Shown one piece after another: positions 1 through 5,385 of a stretch of 13,298 nucleotides of DNA (position 1 is the stretch's first letter; the number at the start of each line of letters is the position of its first letter). The translations under genes were made by a program, and so were the position numbers. The stretch spans positions 1 to 13,298 of the forward strand of contig JAZUPD010000012.1 of NCBI GenBank assembly GCA_045604985.1, in the 5' to 3' direction. The notes under the pieces are model-generated. The model saw only the letters and a list, made by a program, of their open reading frames with translations, ran no database searches and was not told the DNA's origin. The DNA comes from SIG710 sp045604985. GTDB lineage: Bacteria; Bacillota; Clostridia; Oscillospirales; CAG-272.

Positions 1-575
1 CACAGTTGAATATAATAATCAGACTATTGCTTTTGACTGGTATGAGAATTGGAGAACTATTAGCCCTCAAATATGCAAGAGATATTGACTTTGATTATAA
101 CTTAATAAGGATAAATTCTACACTATCATTTGCAGAAAAAGAGTGGTTTACAGATGACACAAAAACAAAAGCAAGTACAAGAGTTATAAAGGTTAATAGT
201 GCTATAATTGATATGATAAAGGAAGAAATCAGACACAGAGAAGAAAGGAAAGCACTCTGTGGGGATGCTTGGGTTGAAACTGGTTTCTTGTTTGCCAGAT
301 TAGACGGTAGGAATCTTGATAGGTCAAAAGTCAATGCAGATTTGAAAAAACTACTAAAAGCAAATGACTTACCACCCATACACTTACATTCTTTAAGGCA
401 TACCTTTGCTACATTGCTTATCTATTTAGGGAATGATACAAAAGCAGTATCTTCTGCACTTGGTCATTCACAAACACAGATAACCAATGATACTTATGTA
501 CATATCTTTGAAGAACACAATGCAAGAATATCTGACTCATTGTGTAATGATTTGCTTAATACTGCTACTGAATAA
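1..575 (+). CDS. Tyrosine recombinase/integrase, C-terminal catalytic domain (5' end cut by window edge)
   Basis: Site-specific recombinase of the tyrosine (phage/ICE integrase) family. The frame is open to the left edge (codon CAG at 3-5 precedes the TTG at 6), so the N-terminal arm- and core-binding domains lie outside the window. Counting from the TTG, the catalytic set is complete: Arg14 in TGMRIGE, Lys53 or Lys55 in DTKTKAST, His128 and Arg131 in HSLRH, His154 in LGHS, and the nucleophile Tyr164 in TYVHI. It should therefore be active. Base composition is visibly more AT-rich than the ribosomal genes beside it, in keeping with horizontal transfer. It reads towards the 3' end of rpsI about 110 bp away, the usual position of an integrase next to its attachment site. 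Whether the element is a prophage or an integrative conjugative element cannot be told from this fragment. Confidence 0.95.
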   Translation, partial: QLNIIIRLLLLTGMRIGELLALKYARDIDFDYNLIRINSTLSFAEKEWFTDDTKTKASTRVIKVNSAIIDMIKEEIRHREERKALCGDAWVETGFLFARLDGRNLDRSKVNADLKKLLKANDLPPIHLHSLRHTFATLLIYLGNDTKAVSSALGHSQTQITNDTYVHIFEEHNARISDSLCNDLLNTATE

Positions 576-592
576 GGTAGCAGTATTTTTTT
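559..592 (+). terminator. Intrinsic terminator of the integrase gene
   Basis: A perfect 10-bp stem, ATACTGCTAC (559-568) with GTAGCAGTAT (577-586), encloses an 8-nt loop and runs into seven T (586-592). The integrase stop codon TAA (573-575) lies in the loop, so the terminator overlaps the end of the gene. Confidence 0.9.
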
Positions 593-607
593 GTTGTAGC
601 AACCTAT

Positions 608-629
608 TTGCGACAAAGTTGCGACAAAG
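608..629. repeat. Tandem 11-bp direct repeat, candidate integrase arm-type sites
   Basis: TTGCGACAAAG occurs twice back to back (608-618 and 619-629) between the integrase terminator and the rpsI terminator. Short direct repeats placed like this beside an attachment core are commonly bound by the N-terminal domain of tyrosine integrases. The repeat is seen directly; the binding role is inference. Confidence 0.6.
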
Positions 630-634
630 GACAT

Positions 635-664
635 AAAAAAATACCAGAAACCTTGTGTTTCTGG
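635..664 (-). terminator. Intrinsic terminator of rplM-rpsI
   Basis: On the minus strand an 8-bp stem (CCAGAAAC at 644-651 paired with GTTTCTGG at 657-664, 5-nt loop) is followed by TA and seven T (A-run 635-641 on the plus strand). It lies about 20 nt after the rpsI stop codon. If the mobile-element junction is at the rpsI 3' end, this terminator is carried by the element and not by the original chromosome. Confidence 0.8.
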
Positions 665-674
665 GATTTGTAGT

Positions 675-689
675 AGATAATAATTATCT
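675..689. other. Inverted repeat over the rpsI stop codon, candidate attachment core
   Basis: AGATAAT (675-681), one central A, then ATTATCT (683-689) form a perfect inverted repeat covering the rpsI stop (684-686) and its last Arg codon. Inverted core-type sites around a short crossover are typical for tyrosine recombinases, and the 3' end of rpsI is a known integration site of some Gram-positive ICEs. The exact crossover cannot be fixed without the other end of the element. Confidence 0.4.
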
Positions 690-1085
690 CTTTGAGAACT
701 GGGGAGCACGACGTGCGCCCTTGAGTCCGTACTTCTTTCTTTCCTTCATACGAGGGTCACGAGTGAGAAGTCCTGCCTTCTTGAGTGCAGGTCTGTTTGC
801 TTCATCTGCCTGGAGAAGAGCACGTGCTACACCATGACGGATAGCTCCTGCCTGTCCGGAAATACCTCCGCCACATACATTTGCGATGATATCAAACTTA
901 CCCTCTGCACCGATTACACCGAAGGGCTGGTTTACGATGAGCTTGAGTGTCTCAAGTCCAAAATAATCGTCTATATTGCGTCCGTTAATCGTTACGTTGC
1001 CCGTACCGGGAACAAGACGAACTCGAGCTACAGACTTCTTTCTTCTGCCTGTGCCGTAAAAATAAGGCTTTGCACTTGTATACAT
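684..1085 (-). CDS. rpsI: 30S ribosomal protein S9 (uS9)
   Basis: Small-subunit ribosomal protein whose basic C-terminal tail reaches the P-site tRNA anticodon stem. The 133-residue product has the family hallmarks: YGTGRRKKSVARVRLVPG near the N-terminus, a central GGGISGQAGAIRHGVARALL, and the conserved end DPRMKERKKYGLKGARRAPQ followed by FSKR. Length is normal for a bacterial S9. The ATG at 1085 is preceded by an AAGGAAGGA-type ribosome binding site. It is the second gene of the rplM-rpsI operon, 20 nt after rplM. The coding sequence is complete although an integrase-bearing element abuts its 3' end, as expected when an element recreates the gene end on insertion. Confidence 0.98.
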   Translation of the reverse strand: MYTSAKPYFYGTGRRKKSVARVRLVPGTGNVTINGRNIDDYFGLETLKLIVNQPFGVIGAEGKFDIIANVCGGGISGQAGAIRHGVARALLQADEANRPALKKAGLLTRDPRMKERKKYGLKGARRAPQFSKR

Positions 1086-1105
1086 ACTTATTTTACCGTC
1101 CTTCC

Positions 1106-1534
1106 TTAAACTTCATAAGGAGTAGGCTTCTGAGCCTGCTGATTATGTTCTGCGCCTGCATATATCTTAAGGCGTGTGATTGCAGTTCTTCCGATAGAGT
1201 TGTGAGGAAGCATTCCCTTCACTGCGAGCTGCATTGCTAACTCGGGCTTTGTTGCCATAAGGGTCTTATAGTTGACTTCCTTGAGTCCACCAATATAACC
1301 GGAATGGTGACGGTAGAACTTCTGATCAAGCTTCTTACCTGTGAGAACTGCCTTTGATGCGTTGATGATTACAACGAACTCACCGCAGTCAACGTGAGGG
1401 GTGAATTCAGGACGGTGCTTGCCTCTGAGGATATTTGCAGCAGCAACTGCTGTTTTACCAAGGGGCTTGTTTGCAGCGTCGATCACATACCACTTACGCT
1501 CTACGGTTTCTTTCTTTGCCATAAATGTGGACAT
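1106..1534 (-). CDS. rplM: 50S ribosomal protein L13 (uL13)
   Basis: Large-subunit ribosomal protein that acts early in 50S assembly. The sequence shows ERKWYVIDAANKPLGKTA, the ILRGKHRPEFTPHVDCGEFV block, the KFYRHHSGYIGGLK block and VKGMLPHNSIGRTAITRLKIY, all characteristic of L13. I choose the ATG at 1534 (MSTFMAKKE, 142 residues): a GGAGG (1543-1547) lies 8 nt before it, while the longer reading from 1555 would place that ribosome binding site inside the gene and adds non-conserved residues. First gene of the operon with rpsI, driven by a consensus promoter at 1579-1607. The predicted 5' UTR is only about 37 nt. Confidence 0.97.
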   Translation of the reverse strand: MSTFMAKKETVERKWYVIDAANKPLGKTAVAAANILRGKHRPEFTPHVDCGEFVVIINASKAVLTGKKLDQKFYRHHSGYIGGLKEVNYKTLMATKPELAMQLAVKGMLPHNSIGRTAITRLKIYAGAEHNQQAQKPTPYEV

Positions 1535-1578
1535 TTTAGAATCCTCCGTAAACAATATTGTAATTTTTTGACCTCCAT

Positions 1579-1607
1579 ATTATAACACTTCTCTTTTATT
1601 TTGTCAA
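1579..1607 (-). promoter_or_regulatory. Sigma-A promoter of rplM-rpsI
   Basis: On the minus strand a perfect -35 TTGACA (1602-1607) and a perfect -10 TATAAT (1579-1584) are separated by 17 nt. Transcription should start near 1572, about 37 nt before the rplM start codon. Fully consensus hexamers fit a highly expressed ribosomal protein operon. Confidence 0.93.
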
Positions 1608-1981
1608 TAGGTTTTTCGAATTTTCTTTGAAAATATTCAAATATTTTAATTTAGATATTTCATACCTCGTTTTTTCTTCGTTTTTTATACCATTTCCTCG
1701 TTTTTTTGCAATTTGTTTTTTAAATAAATTTGTTATAGTAAGAAACCTTGGAATTTAACGGAGATTTTATGCAAACATTGCAATAAAGTTTAGGGAAAAC
1801 TTTTTTGAAACGTGGACCTAAACCTTTTAATTTCATTTGTCTGTTTACATTTATAATTTTCAATTTATTTCTTTCTTAACAAAATTCATAAGCTCATCAA
1901 AAAATCCTCTCCAAGCAGTAATAATATTTCTTTAATTCTCATAAAATTTACCAAGAAAAAAATAAACGGAGGAGAAAATCA
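1608..1981. other. AT-rich divergent intergenic region between rplM and the S1-domain gene
   Basis: This stretch of more than 300 bases without a gene holds the T/A-tract repeats near the rplM promoter and the 5' region of the plus-strand S1-domain gene. I see no convincing plus-strand promoter. TTGTTT (1713-1718) with TATAGT (1734-1739) has only a 15-nt spacer, and the TATAAT at 1852-1857 lacks a good -35. A 10-bp imperfect hairpin (1785-1794 with 1817-1827, one bulged C) follows a five-codon reading frame at 1770-1787 (MQTLQ) that has GGAG a few bases upstream. Neither can be assigned a function. Confidence 0.5.
1665..1707. repeat. Helically spaced T/A-tract repeats upstream of the rplM promoter
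   Basis: Three copies of a CYTCG-T6 motif lie on the plus strand: CCTCGTTTTTT (1665-1675), CTTCGTTTTTT (1676-1686) and CCTCG followed by seven T (1696-1707). The TCG steps are 11 and 20 bp apart, close to one and two helical turns. They sit 60 to 100 bp upstream of the rplM -35. Phased A-tracts bend DNA and can boost promoters, but a role here is inference. Confidence 0.4.
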
Positions 1982-2953
1982 ATGGGTACAAACAACTATT
2001 TTCCGGAAGGAATGAGGCTGGGCAGCGCAGAAAACAGAGAATATATTTCATCCCTTCAAGGGCTTGAAAAGGCTTATATGCAAGGAAAGATCCTTGAATC
2101 CACCGCTATCATATGCGACAGGGATATGAACCTGCACGTCGATCTTTACGGAATTGAGGGAATAATTGAAAAAAACGAGGCTCTGCTGAAAAGTGATGGC
2201 GAGGAGATCAAAGACATCGCAATTATAACCAGAGTCGGAAAGCCGGTTTGCTTTAAGATACTATCAATCGACAAAAACGGCTCTCGTCCAAAAGTCTATC
2301 TTTCCAGACGCGCCGCACAGCTCGAATGTGCAGAAAATTATCTTTCCGACCTTATTTGCGGCGACATAATCAAGGCAAAAGTAACTCATCTTGAAAGCTT
2401 CGGTGCATTTGTTGATATCGGTTGCGGTATACCTTCTTTGCTCTCGGTTGACTGTATATCAGTTTCGAGAATATCTCATCCATCCGACAGACTTTCATGC
2501 GGGGACATTATTGATGTTGTAGTAAAGTTGATAGACGAGGAGAACAAACGTATTTTCGTCTCTCGCCGTGAGCTTCTGGGTACTTGGGAGGAAAATGCGG
2601 CACTTTTCAGCCCCGGTCAGACTGTTGCAGGAATAGTGAGAAGTATAGAAAGCTACGGTATTTTCGTTGAACTTGCACCAAATCTTGCGGGACTTGCCGA
2701 ATTTCGGGACGAAAGACTTGGTTGCTCTGTAACTGTCGGTCAAAGTGCGGCAGTTTACATAAAAAGCATAATTCCCGAGAGGATGAAGGTGAAGCTGGTT
2801 CTTATAGATTCGTATAAAGGCGAGCAAGCGTCCCCCAGATATACTCCTGAAAGAGTTTTTATCGACACCGAAAAGGTGAAGCATATAGATTATTGGAAAT
2901 ATTCTCCCAACGGCGCATCAAAGATCATCGAGACCTTTTTTGAGAATTGCTGA
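1982..2953 (+). CDS. S1 RNA-binding domain protein (ribosomal protein S1-like, three S1 repeats)
   Basis: Cytoplasmic RNA-binding protein built from S1 (OB-fold) repeats, likely contacting mRNA or the ribosome. The 323 residues hold a degenerate first repeat (about 34-111, ending VYLSRRAA), a well-formed second repeat (about 125-197: GDIIKAKVTHLESFGAFVDI through RIFVSRREL) and a third (about 210-275: GQTVAGIVRSIESYGIFVEL). The C-terminal 45 residues match nothing I recognise. It is shorter than a four- to six-repeat S1 and resembles the short S1-like proteins of Firmicutes. GGAGG (1968-1972) lies 9 nt before the ATG. It is the only chromosomal plus-strand gene here, divergent from rplM and convergent with tsf, and appears monocistronic. 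I see no strong terminator of its own; the tsf hairpin at 3075-3103 may also serve it. Confidence 0.88.
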   Translation: MGTNNYFPEGMRLGSAENREYISSLQGLEKAYMQGKILESTAIICDRDMNLHVDLYGIEGIIEKNEALLKSDGEEIKDIAIITRVGKPVCFKILSIDKNGSRPKVYLSRRAAQLECAENYLSDLICGDIIKAKVTHLESFGAFVDIGCGIPSLLSVDCISVSRISHPSDRLSCGDIIDVVVKLIDEENKRIFVSRRELLGTWEENAALFSPGQTVAGIVRSIESYGIFVELAPNLAGLAEFRDERLGCSVTVGQSAAVYIKSIIPERMKVKLVLIDSYKGEQASPRYTPERVFIDTEKVKHIDYWKYSPNGASKIIETFFENC

Positions 2954-3064
2954 TAATAAACAAAGCCGACTCTCTTTTGCAAATAAGTTCATTTTTAAAA
3001 ATATAAATTTTTCCATATGAATCACTCATACACATAGGAATAAGCTTTTCATAAATTCATTCTC

Positions 3065-3103
3065 AAAAAATAAAAAGCTCCGACCTTAACAAGGTCGGAG
3101 CTT
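3065..3103 (-). terminator. Intrinsic terminator of rpsB-tsf
   Basis: A perfect 13-bp stem, AAGCTCCGACCTT (3075-3087) with AAGGTCGGAGCTT (3091-3103), encloses only AAC. On the minus strand it runs into TTTTTATTTTTT (plus-strand A-run 3065-3076). It lies 12 nt past the tsf stop codon. Read on the plus strand the tail is CTTCTTTC, so it could act weakly for the convergent S1-domain gene too. Confidence 0.95.
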
Positions 3104-3115
3104 CTTTCATCAAAA

Positions 3116-4051
3116 TTATTTCTTACCTGTGAGCTGTGCGATCTCTTCAGCAAAGTTATCTTCTCTCTTTTCGATACCTTCGCCCTTTTCGAAGATGTAG
3201 AACGCCTTAACAGCAATGTCAGCTCCGAGTGCCTTAGCGCAAGAAGCAACGTACTTTCCAACGCTCATACTATCGTCCTTAACATAAGGCTGCTCAAGGA
3301 GACAAACTCTCTCGAAGAAGAGCTTACCAAGCTTGCCTTCGATGATCTTTGCAAGAACTGCATCGGGCTTGTTAGCAAGCTTTTCGTCGTTCTTTGCAGC
3401 AGCGATCTGAATAGCCATTTCCTCGTCAATTGCGCTTTGAGGAACATCAGTCTTTGCAACATACGCAGGGGGATTACCTGCAGCGATCTGAAGAGCAACG
3501 TTCTTTGCACACTCAACAAATTCAGCCTTTTCAGCTGTTGCATCGTCTGCATTAAATACAACTACAACGCCAGTGCTACCTGCACCGTGGATATACGTGC
3601 TCATAACGCCCTCTGTAAGAACGAAACGGCGGATGCTGATCTTCTCACCGATCATTGCGATCTTTTCAACAAGTGCATCTGCAACAGTTGTTTCGCTTCC
3701 ATCAAACTTGCAAGACATGAATGCGTCAAGATCTGAGGGCTTTGAAGCAAGGAGAGTTCTGAGAAGTCCCTTAACGAATTCCTGGAACGTTGCATTCTTT
3801 GCAACGAAGTCTGTCTCTGCATTAACCTCGATCATAGCGGCATTTCTGCCTTCTACCATGATATCAACAACGCCCTCTGCGGCGATTCTGCTTTCCTTCT
3901 TTGCAGCGGTTGCCAGACCCTTTTCTCGAAGAATCTTTACGGCTGCCTCAACGTCACCATCAGCTTCAACAAGTGCCTTCTTGCAGTCCATCATACCAAG
4001 ACCGGTCTTTGCACGGAGAGCCGCAACGTCTTTTGCTGTGATCTGTGCCAT
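3116..4051 (-). CDS. tsf: Translation elongation factor Ts
   Basis: Guanine nucleotide exchange factor that releases GDP from EF-Tu. The N-terminal UBA-like domain (residues 1-45, TAKDVAALRAKTGLGMMDCKKAL) is followed by the conserved TDFVAKN loop (Thr80-Asp81-Phe82) that contacts EF-Tu, then the two-part core domain. Start chosen at ATG 4051 (MAQITAKDV, 311 residues), 8 nt after GGAGG at 4060-4064. A start at 4066 would translate the ribosome binding site itself as MEEIK. At 311 residues it is a little longer than B. subtilis EF-Ts because of extra sequence in the C-terminal half. It is the second gene after rpsB (46-nt gap), the standard bacterial pairing, and ends at a strong terminator. 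Confidence 0.97.
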   Translation of the reverse strand: MAQITAKDVAALRAKTGLGMMDCKKALVEADGDVEAAVKILREKGLATAAKKESRIAAEGVVDIMVEGRNAAMIEVNAETDFVAKNATFQEFVKGLLRTLLASKPSDLDAFMSCKFDGSETTVADALVEKIAMIGEKISIRRFVLTEGVMSTYIHGAGSTGVVVVFNADDATAEKAEFVECAKNVALQIAAGNPPAYVAKTDVPQSAIDEEMAIQIAAAKNDEKLANKPDAVLAKIIEGKLGKLFFERVCLLEQPYVKDDSMSVGKYVASCAKALGADIAVKAFYIFEKGEGIEKREDNFAEEIAQLTGKK

Positions 4052-4097
4052 TTTTATTTCCTCCAATATTTTTAATTGAGTAGTTTTTTAACAAAAA

Positions 4098-4853
4098 TTA
4101 TTCAGCGTCCTCTGCTACTTCCTTTTCTTCAACAGCGGCCTCAATGTCAGCCTCTTCTGTTGCCATTTCCTCGCCCTGCTTGCCTTCGATAACAGCATCT
4201 GCAAGTACGGAAGAAATGAGCTTGATAGCGCGTATAGCATCATCGTTACCGGGAATTACATAGTCAGCATCATCCGGATCGCAGTTTGTATCAACGATAG
4301 CAACAACGGGAATACCGAGCTTCTTTGCTTCGAGAATTGCATTCTTCTCTTTTCTGGGGTCAACTACGAAAATTGCGCTGGGAAGCTGCTCCATGGTCTT
4401 GATACCGCCATAGCTCTTCTCAAGATCGAACATTTCCTTCTGCATTCCGGCAACTTCTTTCTTGGGAAGAAGATCGAATGTTCCGTCTTCCTGCATCTTT
4501 TCGAGGCTGTTGAGACGAGCGATGGACTTCTTGATCGTCTTGAAGTTTGTCATCATTCCGCCGGGCCAACGAACGTTTACATAGTACATACCGCATCTTG
4601 TAGCCTCTTCCTTGATAGCTTCTGCGGCCTGTTTCTTTGTACCTACGAAGAGAACCGTACCGTTCTGAGCGGCGATATCTCTTATGAACATATATGCTTC
4701 TTCGAACTTTTTAACAGTTTTCTGAAGGTCGATGATGTAGATACCGTTTCTTTCTGTGAAGATGTACTCTGCCATCTTAGGGTTCCATCTTCTTGTGTGA
4801 TGTCCAAAATGGACGCCAGCTTCGAGAAGCTGCTTAATTGAGATTACAGACAT
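4098..4853 (-). CDS. rpsB: 30S ribosomal protein S2 (uS2)
   Basis: Small-subunit protein added late in 30S assembly. Signature stretches are SIKQLLEAGVHFGHHTRRWN at the N-terminus, YIFTERNGIYIIDLQKT, FVGTKKQA, RWPGGMMTNFKTI and PVVAIVDTNCDPDDADYVIP. The roughly 30 C-terminal residues are a low-complexity acidic tail (EGKQGEEMATEEADIEAAVE and on), as in many Firmicutes S2 proteins. Start at ATG 4853 (MSVISIKQ, 251 residues), 8 nt after GGAGG (4862-4866); the ATG at 4883 is upstream of that site and non-conserved. First gene of rpsB-tsf, with a consensus promoter at 4981-5009 and a structured leader in between. Confidence 0.97.
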   Translation of the reverse strand: MSVISIKQLLEAGVHFGHHTRRWNPKMAEYIFTERNGIYIIDLQKTVKKFEEAYMFIRDIAAQNGTVLFVGTKKQAAEAIKEEATRCGMYYVNVRWPGGMMTNFKTIKKSIARLNSLEKMQEDGTFDLLPKKEVAGMQKEMFDLEKSYGGIKTMEQLPSAIFVVDPRKEKNAILEAKKLGIPVVAIVDTNCDPDDADYVIPGNDDAIRAIKLISSVLADAVIEGKQGEEMATEEADIEAAVEEKEVAEDAE

Positions 4854-4974
4854 TTTAATGTCCTCCTTCGGTTTTTCCACCACAGAGGCACCTCGCCAAA
4901 AGCCCTAAGGCACCGACAGCGGTCAAGCTCTCTGTGTGTGTATTATTTATTTTGCGTCACAAATGGGCGCAATA
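4854..4974 (-). promoter_or_regulatory. Structured 5' leader of rpsB, candidate S2 autoregulatory element
   Basis: The predicted 5' UTR is about 120 nt and, unlike other intergenic DNA here, is fairly GC-rich. On the RNA strand CACAGAG (4930-4936) pairs with CTCTGTG (4881-4887), and three more pairs continue after one bulged A, giving a long-range closing helix. Inside are ACCG-CTGT-CGGT, a 4-bp hairpin, and a second less certain hairpin built from GCCTT and AGGTGC. An earlier small hairpin TTGCG/CGCAA precedes it. The ribosome binding site lies just 3' of the closing helix. Ribosomal protein leaders are often autoregulated by their product; that role here is inference, and I cannot match the fold to a named family. 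Confidence 0.55.
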
Positions 4975-4980
4975 CATTGT

Positions 4981-5009
4981 ATTTTAACATTATTGTCTCC
5001 ATTTGTCAA
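4981..5009 (-). promoter_or_regulatory. Sigma-A promoter of rpsB-tsf
   Basis: On the minus strand, -35 TTGACA (5004-5009), a 17-nt spacer, and -10 TAAAAT (4981-4986). Transcription is predicted to start near 4974. The promoter lies just downstream of the ylmC-like gene, so rpsB-tsf is an independent transcription unit. Confidence 0.9.
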
Positions 5010-5050
5010 CACCAAACAAAATTATTTACATATTTTTAACATCTTTAATA

Positions 5051-5344
5051 TTAAAAAAAGCGTTTTTTCCTTTTTTCATGTTCTCCCACGTGTCTTTTGC
5101 ACTCGTTTTCGTTTATTCTAACAAGTACGGTGTCCTCTCCTATGCACTCGACCTTTTCCCAAGGAATTATAAGGCTTTCGAATTTACCCATAGTGAAAAT
5201 ACCGCTGCATTTTGGCACAACAAGGGCGCATATCCTTCCTTCATCCGTTGAAAACCTGATATCACAAACATAACCAAGGTCCTTTCCGTCACATAAATTG
5301 ATCACGCTTTTTTCACCAAGAGCCTCAAGATCGCATATTGCCAT
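5051..5344 (-). CDS. YlmC/YmxH family PRC-barrel protein (sporulation-associated)
   Basis: Small cytoplasmic beta-barrel protein of the type annotated as YlmC/YmxH sporulation proteins in spore-forming Firmicutes; the molecular function is unknown. The 97 residues carry the PRC-barrel pattern: GKDLGYVCDIRFSTDEGRI (20-38), ALVVPKCSG (40-48), a hydrophobic LIIPWEKVECIGEDTVLV (58-75), then a basic tail ending KRKKRFF. Start chosen at ATG 5344, 8 nt after GGAGG (5353-5357); a start at 5359 would sit across that site. It follows the P-type-ATPase-like gene on the same strand, and the 39-nt gap is entirely occupied by a hairpin that includes this ribosome binding site. No separate promoter fits convincingly, so expression probably depends on readthrough or coupling. 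Confidence 0.85.
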   Translation of the reverse strand: MAICDLEALGEKSVINLCDGKDLGYVCDIRFSTDEGRICALVVPKCSGIFTMGKFESLIIPWEKVECIGEDTVLVRINENECKRHVGEHEKRKKRFF

Positions 5345-5385
5345 AAAAAACACCTCCATATAATCATTATATGAAGGTATTTTTT
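5345..5385 (-). promoter_or_regulatory. 20-bp hairpin spanning the gap and holding the ylmC ribosome binding site
   Basis: Positions 5345-5364 pair with 5366-5385 around a single central base. On the minus-strand RNA all 20 pairs form, 18 Watson-Crick and two G-U. The 5' arm begins in the stop codon of the upstream gene (5384-5386); the 3' arm contains the GGAGG of the ylmC-like gene and ends with six U directly before its AUG. It could be an intrinsic terminator, an inhibitory ribosome-binding-site hairpin opened by ribosomes ending the upstream gene, or both. Confidence 0.75.

Noticed and set aside
1535..1572. Possible L13-binding leader of rplM
   Set aside because: The promoter leaves only about 37 nt of 5' UTR, mostly A/T with a small ACAATATTGT palindrome, which is too short and unstructured for such an element.
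2960..3064. Terminator for the S1-domain gene in its immediate 3' region
   Set aside because: Only A/T-only palindromes such as AAAAAT/ATTTTT are present; none has a stable GC stem.
4052..4066. Upstream start of tsf at 4066 (MEEIK extension)
   Set aside because: It would translate the ribosome binding site itself; the ATG at 4051 has GGAGG at 8-nt spacing and the conserved MAQITAKDV start.
3573..4079. Long plus-strand reading frame opposite tsf
   Set aside because: Antisense shadow of tsf, with no ribosome binding site and no recognisable protein features.
5364..5369. TATAAT within the palindrome as a ylmC promoter -10
   Set aside because: No acceptable -35 lies 16-18 nt upstream on the minus strand, and the hexamer is explained by the palindrome.
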